Shown: positions 1 through 7,773 of the stretch, piece after piece | How the letters are laid out: each line of letters opens with the position of its first letter | Numbering within the stretch: the stretch's first letter is position 1 | Assembly: GCF_027533625.1 (NCBI RefSeq) | Contig: NZ_JAQAGZ010000032.1 | Location: 1-64,000, forward strand | Direction: 5' to 3' | DNA: 64,000 nucleotides | From: Paenibacillus gyeongsangnamensis | GTDB lineage: Bacteria; Bacillota; Bacilli; Paenibacillales; NBRC-103111 | Notes under the pieces: generated by a model | The model's database searches: none | Told to the model about the DNA's origin: nothing | What the model saw: the letters and a program-made list of their open reading frames with translations, nothing else | Position numbers and translations under genes: made by a program

Positions 1-201
1 TTGCGAGGCCTTTTTAACGACGCGGCAGGATTCACTTTATGTTACGGCCTGGCATGTTGCTTGCCCTGTCTCTGACAGGTACTTCCGTCGATGCGCTTCT
101 ACGTACTGCTTTCGCTATACGTAGGCATCCTAGCTACGCGGGGGCTTGGTCCCTCCCGCGACCGGACTTTCACCGGCAAGAAGATGCGTGCCTCTGGGCA
201 C
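1..201 (-). mobile_element. Group II intron, 5' end (partial, runs off the left edge)
   Basis: Read on the minus strand, the segment begins GTGCCCAG at 201 and continues with the '...GGTGAAAGTCCGG...' stretch and paired stems typical of the 5' domain of bacterial group II introns. The rest, with any reverse transcriptase ORF, lies outside the window. The insertion point is about ten bases past the U-run of a terminator hairpin (210-244). Group IIC introns are known to insert behind intrinsic terminators, so class C is inferred from position; the domain V needed to prove it is not visible. The overlapping 98-codon plus-strand ORF at 39-335 is not considered real. Confidence 0.7.
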
Positions 202-209
202 GCTCAACG

Positions 210-244
210 AAAAAAGCCGTTCCCATAGGAATGGAAACGGCTTT
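210..244 (-). terminator. Intrinsic terminator of the TPP riboswitch
   Basis: On the minus strand, AAGCCGTTTCC and GGGAACGGCTT form a stem with a short loop, followed by TTTTTT. It lies about 40 nt downstream of the thiamine riboswitch aptamer, where the expression-platform terminator is expected. The group II intron starts just beyond it. Confidence 0.8.
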
Positions 245-280
245 GTCAGCACATGAACGCGCGCGAACAATCGGCTATCC

Positions 281-366
281 ACTTCCCTACGCTGGTACAA
301 TCCAGATCAGGTTCAGAGGGTCTAGGATCTATTGATCCAATCTCAGCCTTGAAGGCTCCCCTAGTG
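281..366 (-). promoter_or_regulatory. TPP (THI-box) riboswitch
   Basis: The minus strand carries the conserved thiamine pyrophosphate aptamer blocks in order: CTAGGGGAGCC, GGCTGAGAT, ACCCTCTGAACCTGATCTGG and a CCAGCGTAGGGAAG-type end. Such aptamers terminate transcription of thiamine biosynthesis or transport genes when TPP binds. The controlled gene should lie to the left, but a group II intron now follows the terminator, so its target is outside the window and may be uncoupled or read through the intron. Confidence 0.93.
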
Positions 367-421
367 ACATACCTCATGATAGCATGATAGTAAAAAATGT
401 CAATGGGAACCTTAAACAAAA

Positions 422-456
422 TTTACTGGTACAATCTGTAAAAGTTATGATACAAT
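422..456 (+). promoter_or_regulatory. SigA-type promoter for the Cys-rich small ORF
   Basis: TTTACT at 422-427 and TATGAT at 446-451 are separated by 18 bases; an overlapping TACAAT lies at 451-456. The elements precede the 551 start by about 100 nt. Confidence 0.45.
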
Positions 457-550
457 AGGCTTGTTTCTCCGCCTGACAGGTTCACTGTATCGGGAATTCT
501 TATCGAATCTCATCATGAAAACGCTACCTTTTTTGGAAGGGATGCATGTT

Positions 551-775
551 ATGAAAAAATCGGGTTATCAGTTGATTCCTGCCCCTCTTATCAATCCACA
601 GCTTATTGCGTACTGCACTTACTGCACCATGGTTTCCGAAGCCCCGGAGTACAAAACGCCCGTTTCGTGCACCAAATTCTCCGGGTCCTGTTGGCCCGTG
701 CTTGTGAATTTCGACACGTGCCTCAGCTGCGGGGAATACAAGAAATCGGTACAAGGGCTTGAGCCCCAGAATTAA
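551..775 (+). CDS. Small Cys-rich protein of unknown function (74 aa)
   Basis: I do not recognise this protein. From the ATG at 551 it has six cysteines, arranged as a CTYC pair near residues 22-25, single cysteines near 40 and 47, and a CLSC pair near 57-60. That layout could bind one zinc ion in a zinc-ribbon-like fold (inference). The GGAAGGG element at about 535-541 is spaced correctly for 551; an upstream in-frame ATG at 542 abuts it and is less likely. A promoter lies at 422-456 and a terminator at 796-818, so it looks like a single-gene unit. No signal peptide or membrane segment is evident. Confidence 0.55.
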   Translation: MKKSGYQLIPAPLINPQLIAYCTYCTMVSEAPEYKTPVSCTKFSGSCWPVLVNFDTCLSCGEYKKSVQGLEPQN

Positions 776-795
776 TCGCACATTCTCGGCCAATC

Positions 796-818
796 GGGCT
801 CCCGTCGGAGCCTTTTTG
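796..818 (+). terminator. Intrinsic terminator
   Basis: GGCTCC-CGTC-GGAGCC followed by TTTTTG, twenty bases after the stop of the Cys-rich ORF. Confidence 0.75.
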
Positions 819-935
819 CGTTGGCCGGAAGGGTTGATTTGTAACCGGTTCTATGTCAAGATAAGCGTTAGATTGCAAAACCTTCCTATAGTATGGGAAA
901 CTCACAACTTAAAGAATAGGTGATATAGAAATACT

Positions 936-1727
936 ATGAAAACATCGTTGTTTCGGCTGCTTACGGAGCTGTCCTCCCGCAAATCGGTATCCCGGGCAAC
1001 AGGAGCTTTCGCCAAGTCCAGAACCAGCCGCTCGCTCATTCCCCGCTTCGCCCGGACGTACGGCATCCGCATCGAAGAAGCGGAGAAGCCGCTTCACGAA
1101 TACGGATCGCTGAACGATTTTTTTACTCGCCGCCTGAAGCCCGGATTGCGTCCCGTGCATGACGCGCCGGATACGCTGGTCAGCCCGGTGGACGCTCTCA
1201 TTACCGGGATGGGTCCCATCCGGGAAGGTCTTATTCTGAACGTCAAAGGCCAGGACTATACGGTCGAAGAGCTGCTCAATCACAGCCCCCGGCTGGTTAA
1301 TTATACAAACGGCTTTTATTATGTGCTTTATTTAAGCCCCACCGATTATCACCGGATTCATTCCCCCGTGAACGGACGCATTATTGAGAAGGAACACGTG
1401 GGGGGGAAGGTATACCCGGTCAATGAATTCGGCCTCCGTCACATGCGCCGCGTGCTCAGCCGGAACGAACGCCTGATCACTTACGTGCAGCACGAGCACG
1501 GTGAAGTAGCCGTCGTGAAAGTCGGCGCACTGAATGTCAGCTCGATCCGATATGTCGACCCGCTGCCCGAACAGCTGGAACGGGGCGGCGAACTGGCCTA
1601 TTTTGAGTTCGGCTCCACCGTAGTCCTGCTTACGGAGAACGGAACACTGAACTGCCGGCCCGATCTGAACGTCGGAAGCAAAGTAAAGATGGGCGAGCCG
1701 CTCGGAACCTTCCTAACCCGCAGCTAA
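936..1727 (+). CDS. psd: Phosphatidylserine decarboxylase proenzyme
   Basis: Converts phosphatidylserine to phosphatidylethanolamine at the membrane. The 263-residue product has the family hallmarks: the SPVDALI block, the YLSPTDYHRIHSPVNG block with its conserved His residues, and an FGST site near residues 225-228. In this family, self-cleavage before that Ser creates the pyruvoyl group and splits the chain into beta and alpha subunits. Length matches bacterial short-type enzymes. AGGTGAT precedes the ATG at a rather long distance. A 51-codon ORF with its own ribosome site follows 31 nt after the stop, and a strong bidirectional terminator closes the unit. No pssA neighbour is present here. 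Confidence 0.95.
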   Translation: MKTSLFRLLTELSSRKSVSRATGAFAKSRTSRSLIPRFARTYGIRIEEAEKPLHEYGSLNDFFTRRLKPGLRPVHDAPDTLVSPVDALITGMGPIREGLILNVKGQDYTVEELLNHSPRLVNYTNGFYYVLYLSPTDYHRIHSPVNGRIIEKEHVGGKVYPVNEFGLRHMRRVLSRNERLITYVQHEHGEVAVVKVGALNVSSIRYVDPLPEQLERGGELAYFEFGSTVVLLTENGTLNCRPDLNVGSKVKMGEPLGTFLTRS

Positions 1728-1758
1728 AGACATATACACCATTAGAGGAGGCTCACGC

Positions 1759-1914
1759 ATGTCCGCATCATCCGGCTCAGCGGCGGTGCGTACAGTCATT
1801 CAGCCTGAAGCGAGAGCTCAGGTTAAGCCGACCGTATTTCGCATCCTGCCGGCCATCAGTCTCTACGACCGAATGCTGGCGCAATGGTCCGAAGAAACCC
1901 AGGGCCGCAGCTAA
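1759..1914 (+). CDS. Small ORF downstream of psd (51 aa)
   Basis: An uninterrupted ORF with a good ribosome site (AGAGGAGG, seven bases before the ATG) sits between psd and the terminator at 1924-1975, so it is probably co-transcribed with psd. The product starts MSASSGSAAV, then has a hydrophobic/basic stretch (TVFRILPAISLYDRMLAQW) that could form an amphipathic helix. I recognise no family. Translation is supported by signals only; function is unknown. Confidence 0.5.
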   Translation: MSASSGSAAVRTVIQPEARAQVKPTVFRILPAISLYDRMLAQWSEETQGRS

Positions 1915-1923
1915 GCCAGAACA

Positions 1924-1975
1924 AACAGCCCTCTGATCCGATTCCTGCTCGGGAATCGGATCAGAGGGCTGTTTT
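1924..1975. terminator. Bidirectional terminator between convergent units
   Basis: A near-perfect 20-bp stem (AACAGCCCTCTGATCCGATT paired with its complement) with a small loop, A-run before and T-run after. It serves the psd unit on plus and the HD-GYP gene on minus. Confidence 0.85.
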
Positions 1976-1986
1976 AGCCTGAATTG

Positions 1987-3400
1987 TTATCCGGCTTGGG
2001 GAATGGGCCGGTTCTTATATAGCATGCGGTCGAGCAGATCCTCGCTCTCCCCTGCCTGGCTTAGACGGCGAATCTCGCCCCATTCTTCCGGATCAATGCG
2101 CAGAAACGCTTCCGCCACCTCCGGGCAAAATTGGGTGCCGGCGCAGCGGGCGATTTCCTGCCTCGCCTCCTCGCAGCTTCGTCCCTTGCGGTAAGGACGA
2201 TCCGAGGTCATCGCGTCATAGGTGTCGCAAACCGCGAATATGCGAGCATAGAGGGGAATTTGTTCTCCTTCCAGCTGGAAGGGGTATCCCTTCCCGTCCC
2301 AACGCTCATGGTGATATCTCACAACATCCAGCGAAGGCTCCAGGAACGTAATATGCCGCAGCATCTGGTAGCCGATCGCCACATGGCTGCGCATGACGTT
2401 CCATTCGTCCTCGGTTAACCGATCCGGCTTCAGCAGAATGGCGTCGGGCACTCCGATTTTACCTACATCATGCAGCAGCGCCCCTCTGGCGAGCAGTCCA
2501 AGCTCCCGTTCCGACAGCCTCATCTCCTGTCCGAGACGCAGCGCATAAGAAGTCACTCGGAAGGAATGCCCCTGCGTCTCGTTATCCCGCGAATCGAGCG
2601 CACTGGAAAGCGCTTGTAAAGATTCGTCGTAGGTCCGCTCAATCACTGCGACCATGCGGCCGAGCTCCCGGTTTTTGCCGTCGATCAGCTTCGCCGACGC
2701 TACGAATACTTGCCTCAGGCCGAAGAAGAGCGCCAGCATGCCGAGCAAAATGACGGCCGAGAGCATGATTTCCAGCCATCCGATCTGACGGTCCTGCGCC
2801 GTAATATCTCTTGTCAGCTCGACAAGCCCCGTCAGTTGGCCTTGCCCGTTAAGCACAGGGATCCAGAGGTGCAGCATGTGCCCGGGAAGCCTCTCCGAGA
2901 CCACCCGCTTGGAATGCGCCGCCTGGAGCAGTCCTTCTCTTTTTCCGTCCGGGACCATTTGCCCCACTTCAACCTTATGATAACAAGGTAATCAAGCCGT
3001 CGGGATAATAGAAGGCCGTATCGGTAATGGAGTAGAGGTCAAAGTGCATGCGGATAAGCGCGTTCAGCGCATCGTAATCCTTTACCGCGACACGCTCTGC
3101 CGGCTGGTCATGCCGGTGGCCCCCCGAGCTCGGCATCGCCGCGTATTCCTTATCGGCCGGAGCCGCGTCCGCATCAACGAATACTTGTCCGAGCTGCGGC
3201 AGCTTGGCAAAATGCTTGCTGATAGCGGCCTCGGTCAGGGAAACCGTTTCCCGGGTCACGAAACCGTTGCTTGTCCAAATGGAAACCGCACATAACGCCA
3301 ACCCGATCAGCAGCACCGAGACCCCTAGAGTCAGCGTAAACCGTCTGTACGGGTTTGTCGTTTCTTGCGGCATGGCCCCTTTCCCTTTCCCATCCTTCAT
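1987..3400 (-). pseudogene. HD-GYP domain phosphodiesterase, frameshifted
   Basis: Two adjacent minus-strand frames encode one protein. 3400-2975 gives an N-terminal signal/membrane segment and an extracellular sensor region ending at YPDGLITLLS-stop. 2967-1987 gives the rest of the sensor, a transmembrane helix (ILLGMLALFFGLRQVFV) and a full HD-GYP domain with LLHDVGKIG and HHERWDGKGYP. HD-GYP enzymes hydrolyse cyclic di-GMP. Deleting one T in TTGTTATCAT near 2985 restores a continuous reading (GLITLYHKVEVGQM), giving about 470 residues. The start has a GGAGGAGAG site. The shift may be a real lesion or a sequence error; without it the enzyme would be an intact membrane sensor. Confidence 0.8.
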
Positions 3401-3645
3401 GAAAGACTCTCCTCCATTCGACCGTTAATGCGAAATTTACCAATAAAGTCCTATAAACATAGTAAATTCGACCCAATCCCCAATATTCCTTCCAAGCCCG
3501 CATCAAAAGATGGGTACTGAACAATAAGAGGTAACGGCGGTACTGGGAGTACGCAAAGCAAGGAAGGTCGAAGGGACCCATGGGGACCGATTCTGGTTGC
3601 CGTGCTGTGTCTTTCGATGAATCGGCTCGTTCCCCCGCCGCGGAA

Positions 3646-4430
3646 TTATTTGCTTCCGGCTTTTACCGTAAGCGTGCTCTTGAGGTGTTTAGGCTCCAAA
3701 ATGAGTTCATAGATACCCGGCTGGGGATTATTGATCAAGAACATGTTTTGTCCCGCCTTCAAATCCGCGCTCAGGTTCAGCTCTTTCGAAACAAGCTTGA
3801 GACCGGTACCGGCGTTCGATTTCACGTTAACAATCGCCTTGACCATCGAGCCGGATCTTAACTCCGTATTTTTGGGACTGAATCCTGAGGCGTTGATCTC
3901 GATCGTTGCCAGCTGCAGGTCGTTCTCTTCATCCATCGCGGCCTTTTGCGACTGCGGTTGTCCTATGGAGCCCGCGGCGATTTGATTTTTTTGCAAGGCG
4001 ATCCCGCACGCAAAGATCAACACAGCCGCCGTCAGCATGGCCGTACCGATATAGCGCGTTTGCTTGCCCGATACCTTAGCGGGCTTCTTCACAGCAGCGC
4101 GGTCGATCAGCCTTTCCCCTGTTTTCTGAACGAGGAACACGATTAGAATGAACGCAATGTCCGTAACCATGAGGACTAGATTGGTTCTGAAAAGCAGGCT
4201 GCCGATAACGGTACCGAGCATCGCCCCGAGTGAGCCGGTCAACGCACCGTTGATTGCCGCAGACCGGCCGAACGGTTTGCCGCCGATGAACCCGCCATCG
4301 CCGAGAACGCGAGCGCAAGCGCCAGATTGACGCTGAAGTCATAATCGAATGTTTGTGCCGCCGCTATGCCCAGAGCGGTTCCGGATCCGGCGCGAGCACC
4401 GGAGTTACGAAGGCGGCACCCGAAACGGAG
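3646..4430 (-). pseudogene. TauE/UreH-like membrane protein with C-terminal cupredoxin-like domain, degraded
   Basis: The longest piece (4242-3646) encodes the last membrane helices of a TauE/SafE- or UreH-type transporter (GSLGAMLGTVIGSLLF), another membrane helix and a beta-rich cupredoxin-like tail (IEINASGFSPKNTELRSG). Going upstream, the matching sequence changes frame twice: adding a T at GGGTTCATC (about 4285) restores AGFIGGKPFGRSAAINGALTG, and adding a G near 4395 restores FVTPVLGAGSGTALG. Beyond about 4430 the frame meets a stop and the first helices are absent. I read this as a decayed gene. The cupredoxin-like part shows no obvious Cys/Met/His copper ligands. Confidence 0.65.
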
Positions 4431-4530
4431 TATGGGCTTGGTTAAGCCGGAAAACGCTTTGGCAGAGACTAACGAATCTTGCTTCCAGCACTAGGTTTGA
4501 CGTATGACGGACATCGCACGGCAGGAAGGC

Positions 4531-5994
4531 TTATAAAGCCTCTCCCGCCTGCTTGATCCTCAGGACTCCCCTTTCGATGTCTTCCTCCGACAAATGAGGG
4601 AAATTCAAATAGACTCCCATCCTTCTCCTTCCGGTGAGGGCGTCCTCCGACTGCGCTTCGGACCATCGAACGCCGAGCTCCCCGCTAAGGCGCTTGCATT
4701 CGAAATACGATTCCGCGCTCCCCTTCCACCAGCCGAACACGTGCAGTCCGGCATCGCTGGGCACCCAATCGAACCAGGCCGATAGTTCAGTCGTCACTTC
4801 CTGCAGCAGCAGTGCAAACTTCCGGCTGTATACCCGCTTCATGCGGCGCAGATGGCGTTCGTACTCCCCGCTGTGCATGAATGCAGCAAGCGCCCGCTGC
4901 TCCAGCAGGTTCACCGGCTGAGGAGCGTACAGCTCCATCGCGCGGCGGAACGGCTCGACAAGGCCCGGGGGCAGCACGGCATAGCCAATGCGCACGTAAG
5001 GCAGCATGGTTTTCGTAAAGCTGCCGAGGTACACGACGCGCTCGCCGCGGTCAAGCACCTTGAGCGGCTCCAGGCTCTTGCCGCGGTGGCGGAATTCGCT
5101 GTCATAATCGTCTTCGACGATGACTGCATTACGCGTCTCCGCCCACCGCAGCAGCGCCTGCCGCCGCTCCAGCGAGAGCACCGCGCCTGTCGGGAACTGA
5201 CGCGCGGGCGTGACGAACAGCGCCGCCGCCTCCCAATCGGCGGGCACGATGCCCTGCGCATCGACCGGCGCGTCGATGCAGCTCCCGCCGGCGGCCGCGA
5301 TCGCCCGGCGGATGCCCTTGTACGCCGGCGTCTCCGCCACGGCCGTTTCGTCCGGGCCCGCGAGAAGCTGTGCCAGCAGCGCGATCGCCTGCATGGAGCC
5401 GCCCGTCACGGCGATCTGCTCCGGCCCGGCCACGATGCCGCGCGAACGCCGCAGCATCTGCGAGATCGCGGCGCGCAGCGGCTCGTAGCCTTGCGGCGGC
5501 ACCCGCTCGCTGGGCGCATCGCCGCCGACCTCTCGGACCTGCGCGAATAAACAGCGGTGCCAGGCCTCGAACGGGAAAGCGTGCAGATCCGGAGCGAACC
5601 GATCGAAATCGACGACGGCCGGCTTCTGCAGCGGCGCCGCTTCTTCAAGTTGAGCCGCAGATTCGAACCGCTTTCCCCATCCGGATAACGGGTAGACCGA
5701 CTCCCGCCCTGACCCGTCCGCTTCGCTCTCCGTCCGATCGTTCCGGTAAGCGGTGAAGGTTCCCCTCCCGATCACGCAGTGCACATACCCTTCCGAGGCC
5801 AGCATATCGTACACCTGATTCACGGTTCCGCGGGACAGCTCGTACAAAGCGGCCAGCTCCCGGGTCGACGGCAAGCGGGTTCCACAGTCGACGACGCGTC
5901 CTTCTACCATGGCGTCTCGCAGCGCATGGTACAACGCCAGCAGCTTGGTAGGGTAACGTTCTATATAGGAGTGATAAGCAAGCTGAAAATGCAC
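4531..5994 (-). CDS. MocR-type regulator: GntR HTH fused to PLP aminotransferase-like domain
   Basis: The 487-residue protein has an N-terminal winged helix (LPSTRELAALYELSRGTVNQ, residues about 40-60), a linker, and a fold-type I aminotransferase domain with a PLP-binding Lys in SFTKTMLP (about residue 328) and VEDDYDSEF. MocR proteins use PLP or an amino-acid adduct as effector and usually control a divergent neighbour. Here the neighbour is an acetyltransferase at 6138, and the shared 143-bp region contains two direct repeats (6008 and 6094) suited to MocR binding. The likely role is local regulator of the acetyltransferase, with autoregulation. Closest well-known relatives are PdxR and GabR, but nothing here points to pyridoxine or GABA genes. 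Confidence 0.9.
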   Translation of the reverse strand: MHFQLAYHSYIERYPTKLLALYHALRDAMVEGRVVDCGTRLPSTRELAALYELSRGTVNQVYDMLASEGYVHCVIGRGTFTAYRNDRTESEADGSGRESVYPLSGWGKRFESAAQLEEAAPLQKPAVVDFDRFAPDLHAFPFEAWHRCLFAQVREVGGDAPSERVPPQGYEPLRAAISQMLRRSRGIVAGPEQIAVTGGSMQAIALLAQLLAGPDETAVAETPAYKGIRRAIAAAGGSCIDAPVDAQGIVPADWEAAALFVTPARQFPTGAVLSLERRQALLRWAETRNAVIVEDDYDSEFRHRGKSLEPLKVLDRGERVVYLGSFTKTMLPYVRIGYAVLPPGLVEPFRRAMELYAPQPVNLLEQRALAAFMHSGEYERHLRRMKRVYSRKFALLLQEVTTELSAWFDWVPSDAGLHVFGWWKGSAESYFECKRLSGELGVRWSEAQSEDALTGRRRMGVYLNFPHLSEEDIERGVLRIKQAGEAL

Positions 5995-6007
5995 AACGAT
6001 ACACCTC

Positions 6008-6104
6008 TATTCCACACCACATTAAGTGGTTTATTGATTTTACTCTAAATTGGACCTTTTCCGTTGTCAATCGAGCGGTTATGATGATGTGCATATTCCA
6101 CACC
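6008..6104. promoter_or_regulatory. Direct-repeat operator candidate between mocR-like gene and acetyltransferase
   Basis: TATTCCACACC occurs at 6008-6018, next to the regulator start, and again at 6094-6104, 33 bases before the acetyltransferase start. Both copies are in the same orientation, 86 bp apart. Known MocR operators are direct repeats, so these are inferred to be its binding sites. Confidence 0.5.
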
Positions 6105-6137
6105 GTCCTTTCCGGACATACAAAGGAGTTCTTGCAC

Positions 6138-6617
6138 ATGACCGATTCACAAACACGTTCCTTCCCTGTCGCGCAGGCAGTGCCTGAGGATGCGGAACGG
6201 ATTGCCCCGCTCTTCGATCAGTACCGCGTATTCTACAAGGCCTCTTCCGACCTCCCGCAAGCGATAAGCTTCCTCCGCTCTCAATTGGACAAGGGAACTT
6301 CCGTCATTTACTTCGCCTACGGGGCATCTCGCAGGGAGCCGATCGGCTTTACTCAGCTGTATCCGTCCTTTTCTTCCGTATCCATGCGGCCGATCTGGAT
6401 CTTGAACGACTTGTTCGTTTCGCCTGATGCCCGGGGACAGGGCGTTGCTCAGCAATTAATGGAAGCCGCCCGGCTCCATGCGGCCGAGACGGGTGCAATC
6501 CGGCTCGAGCTGTCCACCGCATGCGATAACGCCGCGGCGCAGCGGCTGTATGAATCACTCAGCTATGTGCGGGACGAACAATTTTACCATTACTCGCTTC
6601 AGGTCCAGCCGGTCTAG
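6138..6617 (+). CDS. GNAT-family N-acetyltransferase
   Basis: The 159-residue product shows a GNAT core: ILNDLFVSPDARGQGVAQQLM carries the acetyl-CoA pyrophosphate-binding R/Q-x-x-G-x-G/A motif (about residues 100-120), followed by an LELSTACDNAAAQRLYESLSY motif typical of the C-terminal strand-helix. It would acetylate a small amine or amino-acid-like substrate in the cytoplasm; the substrate is not evident. The start at 6138 has AAAGGAG nine bases upstream. It is divergent from the MocR regulator and is its probable target. A terminator follows at 6678-6707. Confidence 0.88.
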   Translation: MTDSQTRSFPVAQAVPEDAERIAPLFDQYRVFYKASSDLPQAISFLRSQLDKGTSVIYFAYGASRREPIGFTQLYPSFSSVSMRPIWILNDLFVSPDARGQGVAQQLMEAARLHAAETGAIRLELSTACDNAAAQRLYESLSYVRDEQFYHYSLQVQPV

Positions 6618-6677
6618 ATAAATCATCACCTACTGACTTTTGCATTTTTCTGCATATCCGGGTTTCTCGTCACTCTG

Positions 6678-6707
6678 ACGGCTGCTTTGGCAGCCGTTAT
6701 TTTTTTC
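6678..6707 (+). terminator. Intrinsic terminator after the acetyltransferase
   Basis: ACGGCTGC-TTTG-GCAGCCGT followed by TATTTTTTT. Confidence 0.85.
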
Positions 6708-6851
6708 GTTCCGCAAAACGGGCGGTTTAACACTGTAATTGACGGATGTCATTTTCACTTACATATTTATTTGCCGGTATAGCATTATACTTATTGGAGC
6801 TGTACTATTAAGTAGACTGCTTGGATATTGAATGATGGGTGGGGTGTTCCG

Positions 6852-7700
6852 TTGATTAAAATCGGGGTATTTTCCCAGTTGGCGCAAGTGTCCATTAGGA
6901 CGTTGAGACATTACGATGATCTTGGGTTATTAAAGCCTGAGTTTATCGACCCAACGACAAATTATCGATATTATACCCTAAATCAGCTGCCGCGGTTAAC
7001 CCGCATACTGGCATTCAAGGATATGGGACTTTCGTTGGAACAAATTTCGGAGTGGGTTAATCGGAATTTATCGATAGATCAGCTTCGAACCATGCTTTGC
7101 TCGAAACAAGAGGAGCTGTCCGAACAAATAAAGCAATCGACCCGTCAATTGAGAAACATCGAGGCTCGACTGTTGCAAATAGAACAAGAGGGGAAACCTT
7201 CGCCATACGAAGTGATCTTGAAAAATGCAGCTCCTTGCTCCATCGTTTCAATCCGCGATATCGTCCCAACCATTCACGATATGGCTGCCTATCGCTGCAG
7301 AATGTTCGACGAGCTTTACTTATGGCTGACGAATCATCGGATCACGGCGAGCCAGGAATTGGTGCTGTATCATACAAGGGAATTTGTTGACCATAACTTC
7401 GATATTGAAACAGCAGCTATGATCGATAATGATAGTTATTCCGGCGAAATCCCTGCCGTTTCGGAATCTATTTCCATTCGTCATTTACCAGGCGAAGCGG
7501 TTGTTGCCAGTTTGATTCATAGCGGCAATTTTATGCAAGTCGGTTATGCTTTATCAGAGTTGTTCAAATGGATTACACTTCATGGGTTCTCACCGACCGG
7601 GCCGATTCGAGAACTTCATTTGTTCGGCAAAGAAAATAATCATGATGACTATAATTCGGTCGTCGTGGAGCTTCAAATCCCTATAATTAAAAATAAATAA
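6852..7700 (+). CDS. MerR-family regulator with GyrI-like effector domain
   Basis: The N-terminal winged helix (IGVFSQLAQVSIRTLRHYDDLGLLKP, first 30 residues) and coiled-coil dimer helix (about 85-120) are MerR-type. The C-terminal half resembles the GyrI/BmrR multidrug-binding domain (EVVLYH-like strand, then SIRHLPGEAVVASLIHSGNF and a final ELQIPI strand). I chose TTG at 6852, preceded by GGTGGGGTG; the open frame extends upstream to 6828 but without a better site. It is followed by an SDR gene whose promoter at 7710-7740 has the 19-bp spacer that MerR proteins act on, so this is most likely its ligand-dependent activator. Confidence 0.88.
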   Translation: MIKIGVFSQLAQVSIRTLRHYDDLGLLKPEFIDPTTNYRYYTLNQLPRLTRILAFKDMGLSLEQISEWVNRNLSIDQLRTMLCSKQEELSEQIKQSTRQLRNIEARLLQIEQEGKPSPYEVILKNAAPCSIVSIRDIVPTIHDMAAYRCRMFDELYLWLTNHRITASQELVLYHTREFVDHNFDIETAAMIDNDSYSGEIPAVSESISIRHLPGEAVVASLIHSGNFMQVGYALSELFKWITLHGFSPTGPIRELHLFGKENNHDDYNSVVVELQIPIIKNK

Positions 7701-7709
7701 CGTTGATCC

Positions 7710-7740
7710 TTGACTCTCCTGTTACGTAAGACAGTATCCT
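7710..7740 (+). promoter_or_regulatory. MerR-type promoter with 19-bp spacer
   Basis: TTGACT (7710-7715) and TATCCT (7735-7740) are 19 bases apart. The spacer holds a symmetric CTGTTACGTAAGACAG, as expected for a MerR dimer that untwists an over-long spacer. It lies between the MerR gene and the SDR gene. Confidence 0.7.
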
Positions 7741-7773
7741 TTGGGTACTGGATCTTGAAGGGAGCAGATGAGG

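Noticed and set aside
4852..5550. Long plus-strand ORF opposite the MocR gene
   Set aside because: Arg/His-rich shadow of a GC-rich coding region; typical antisense open frame.
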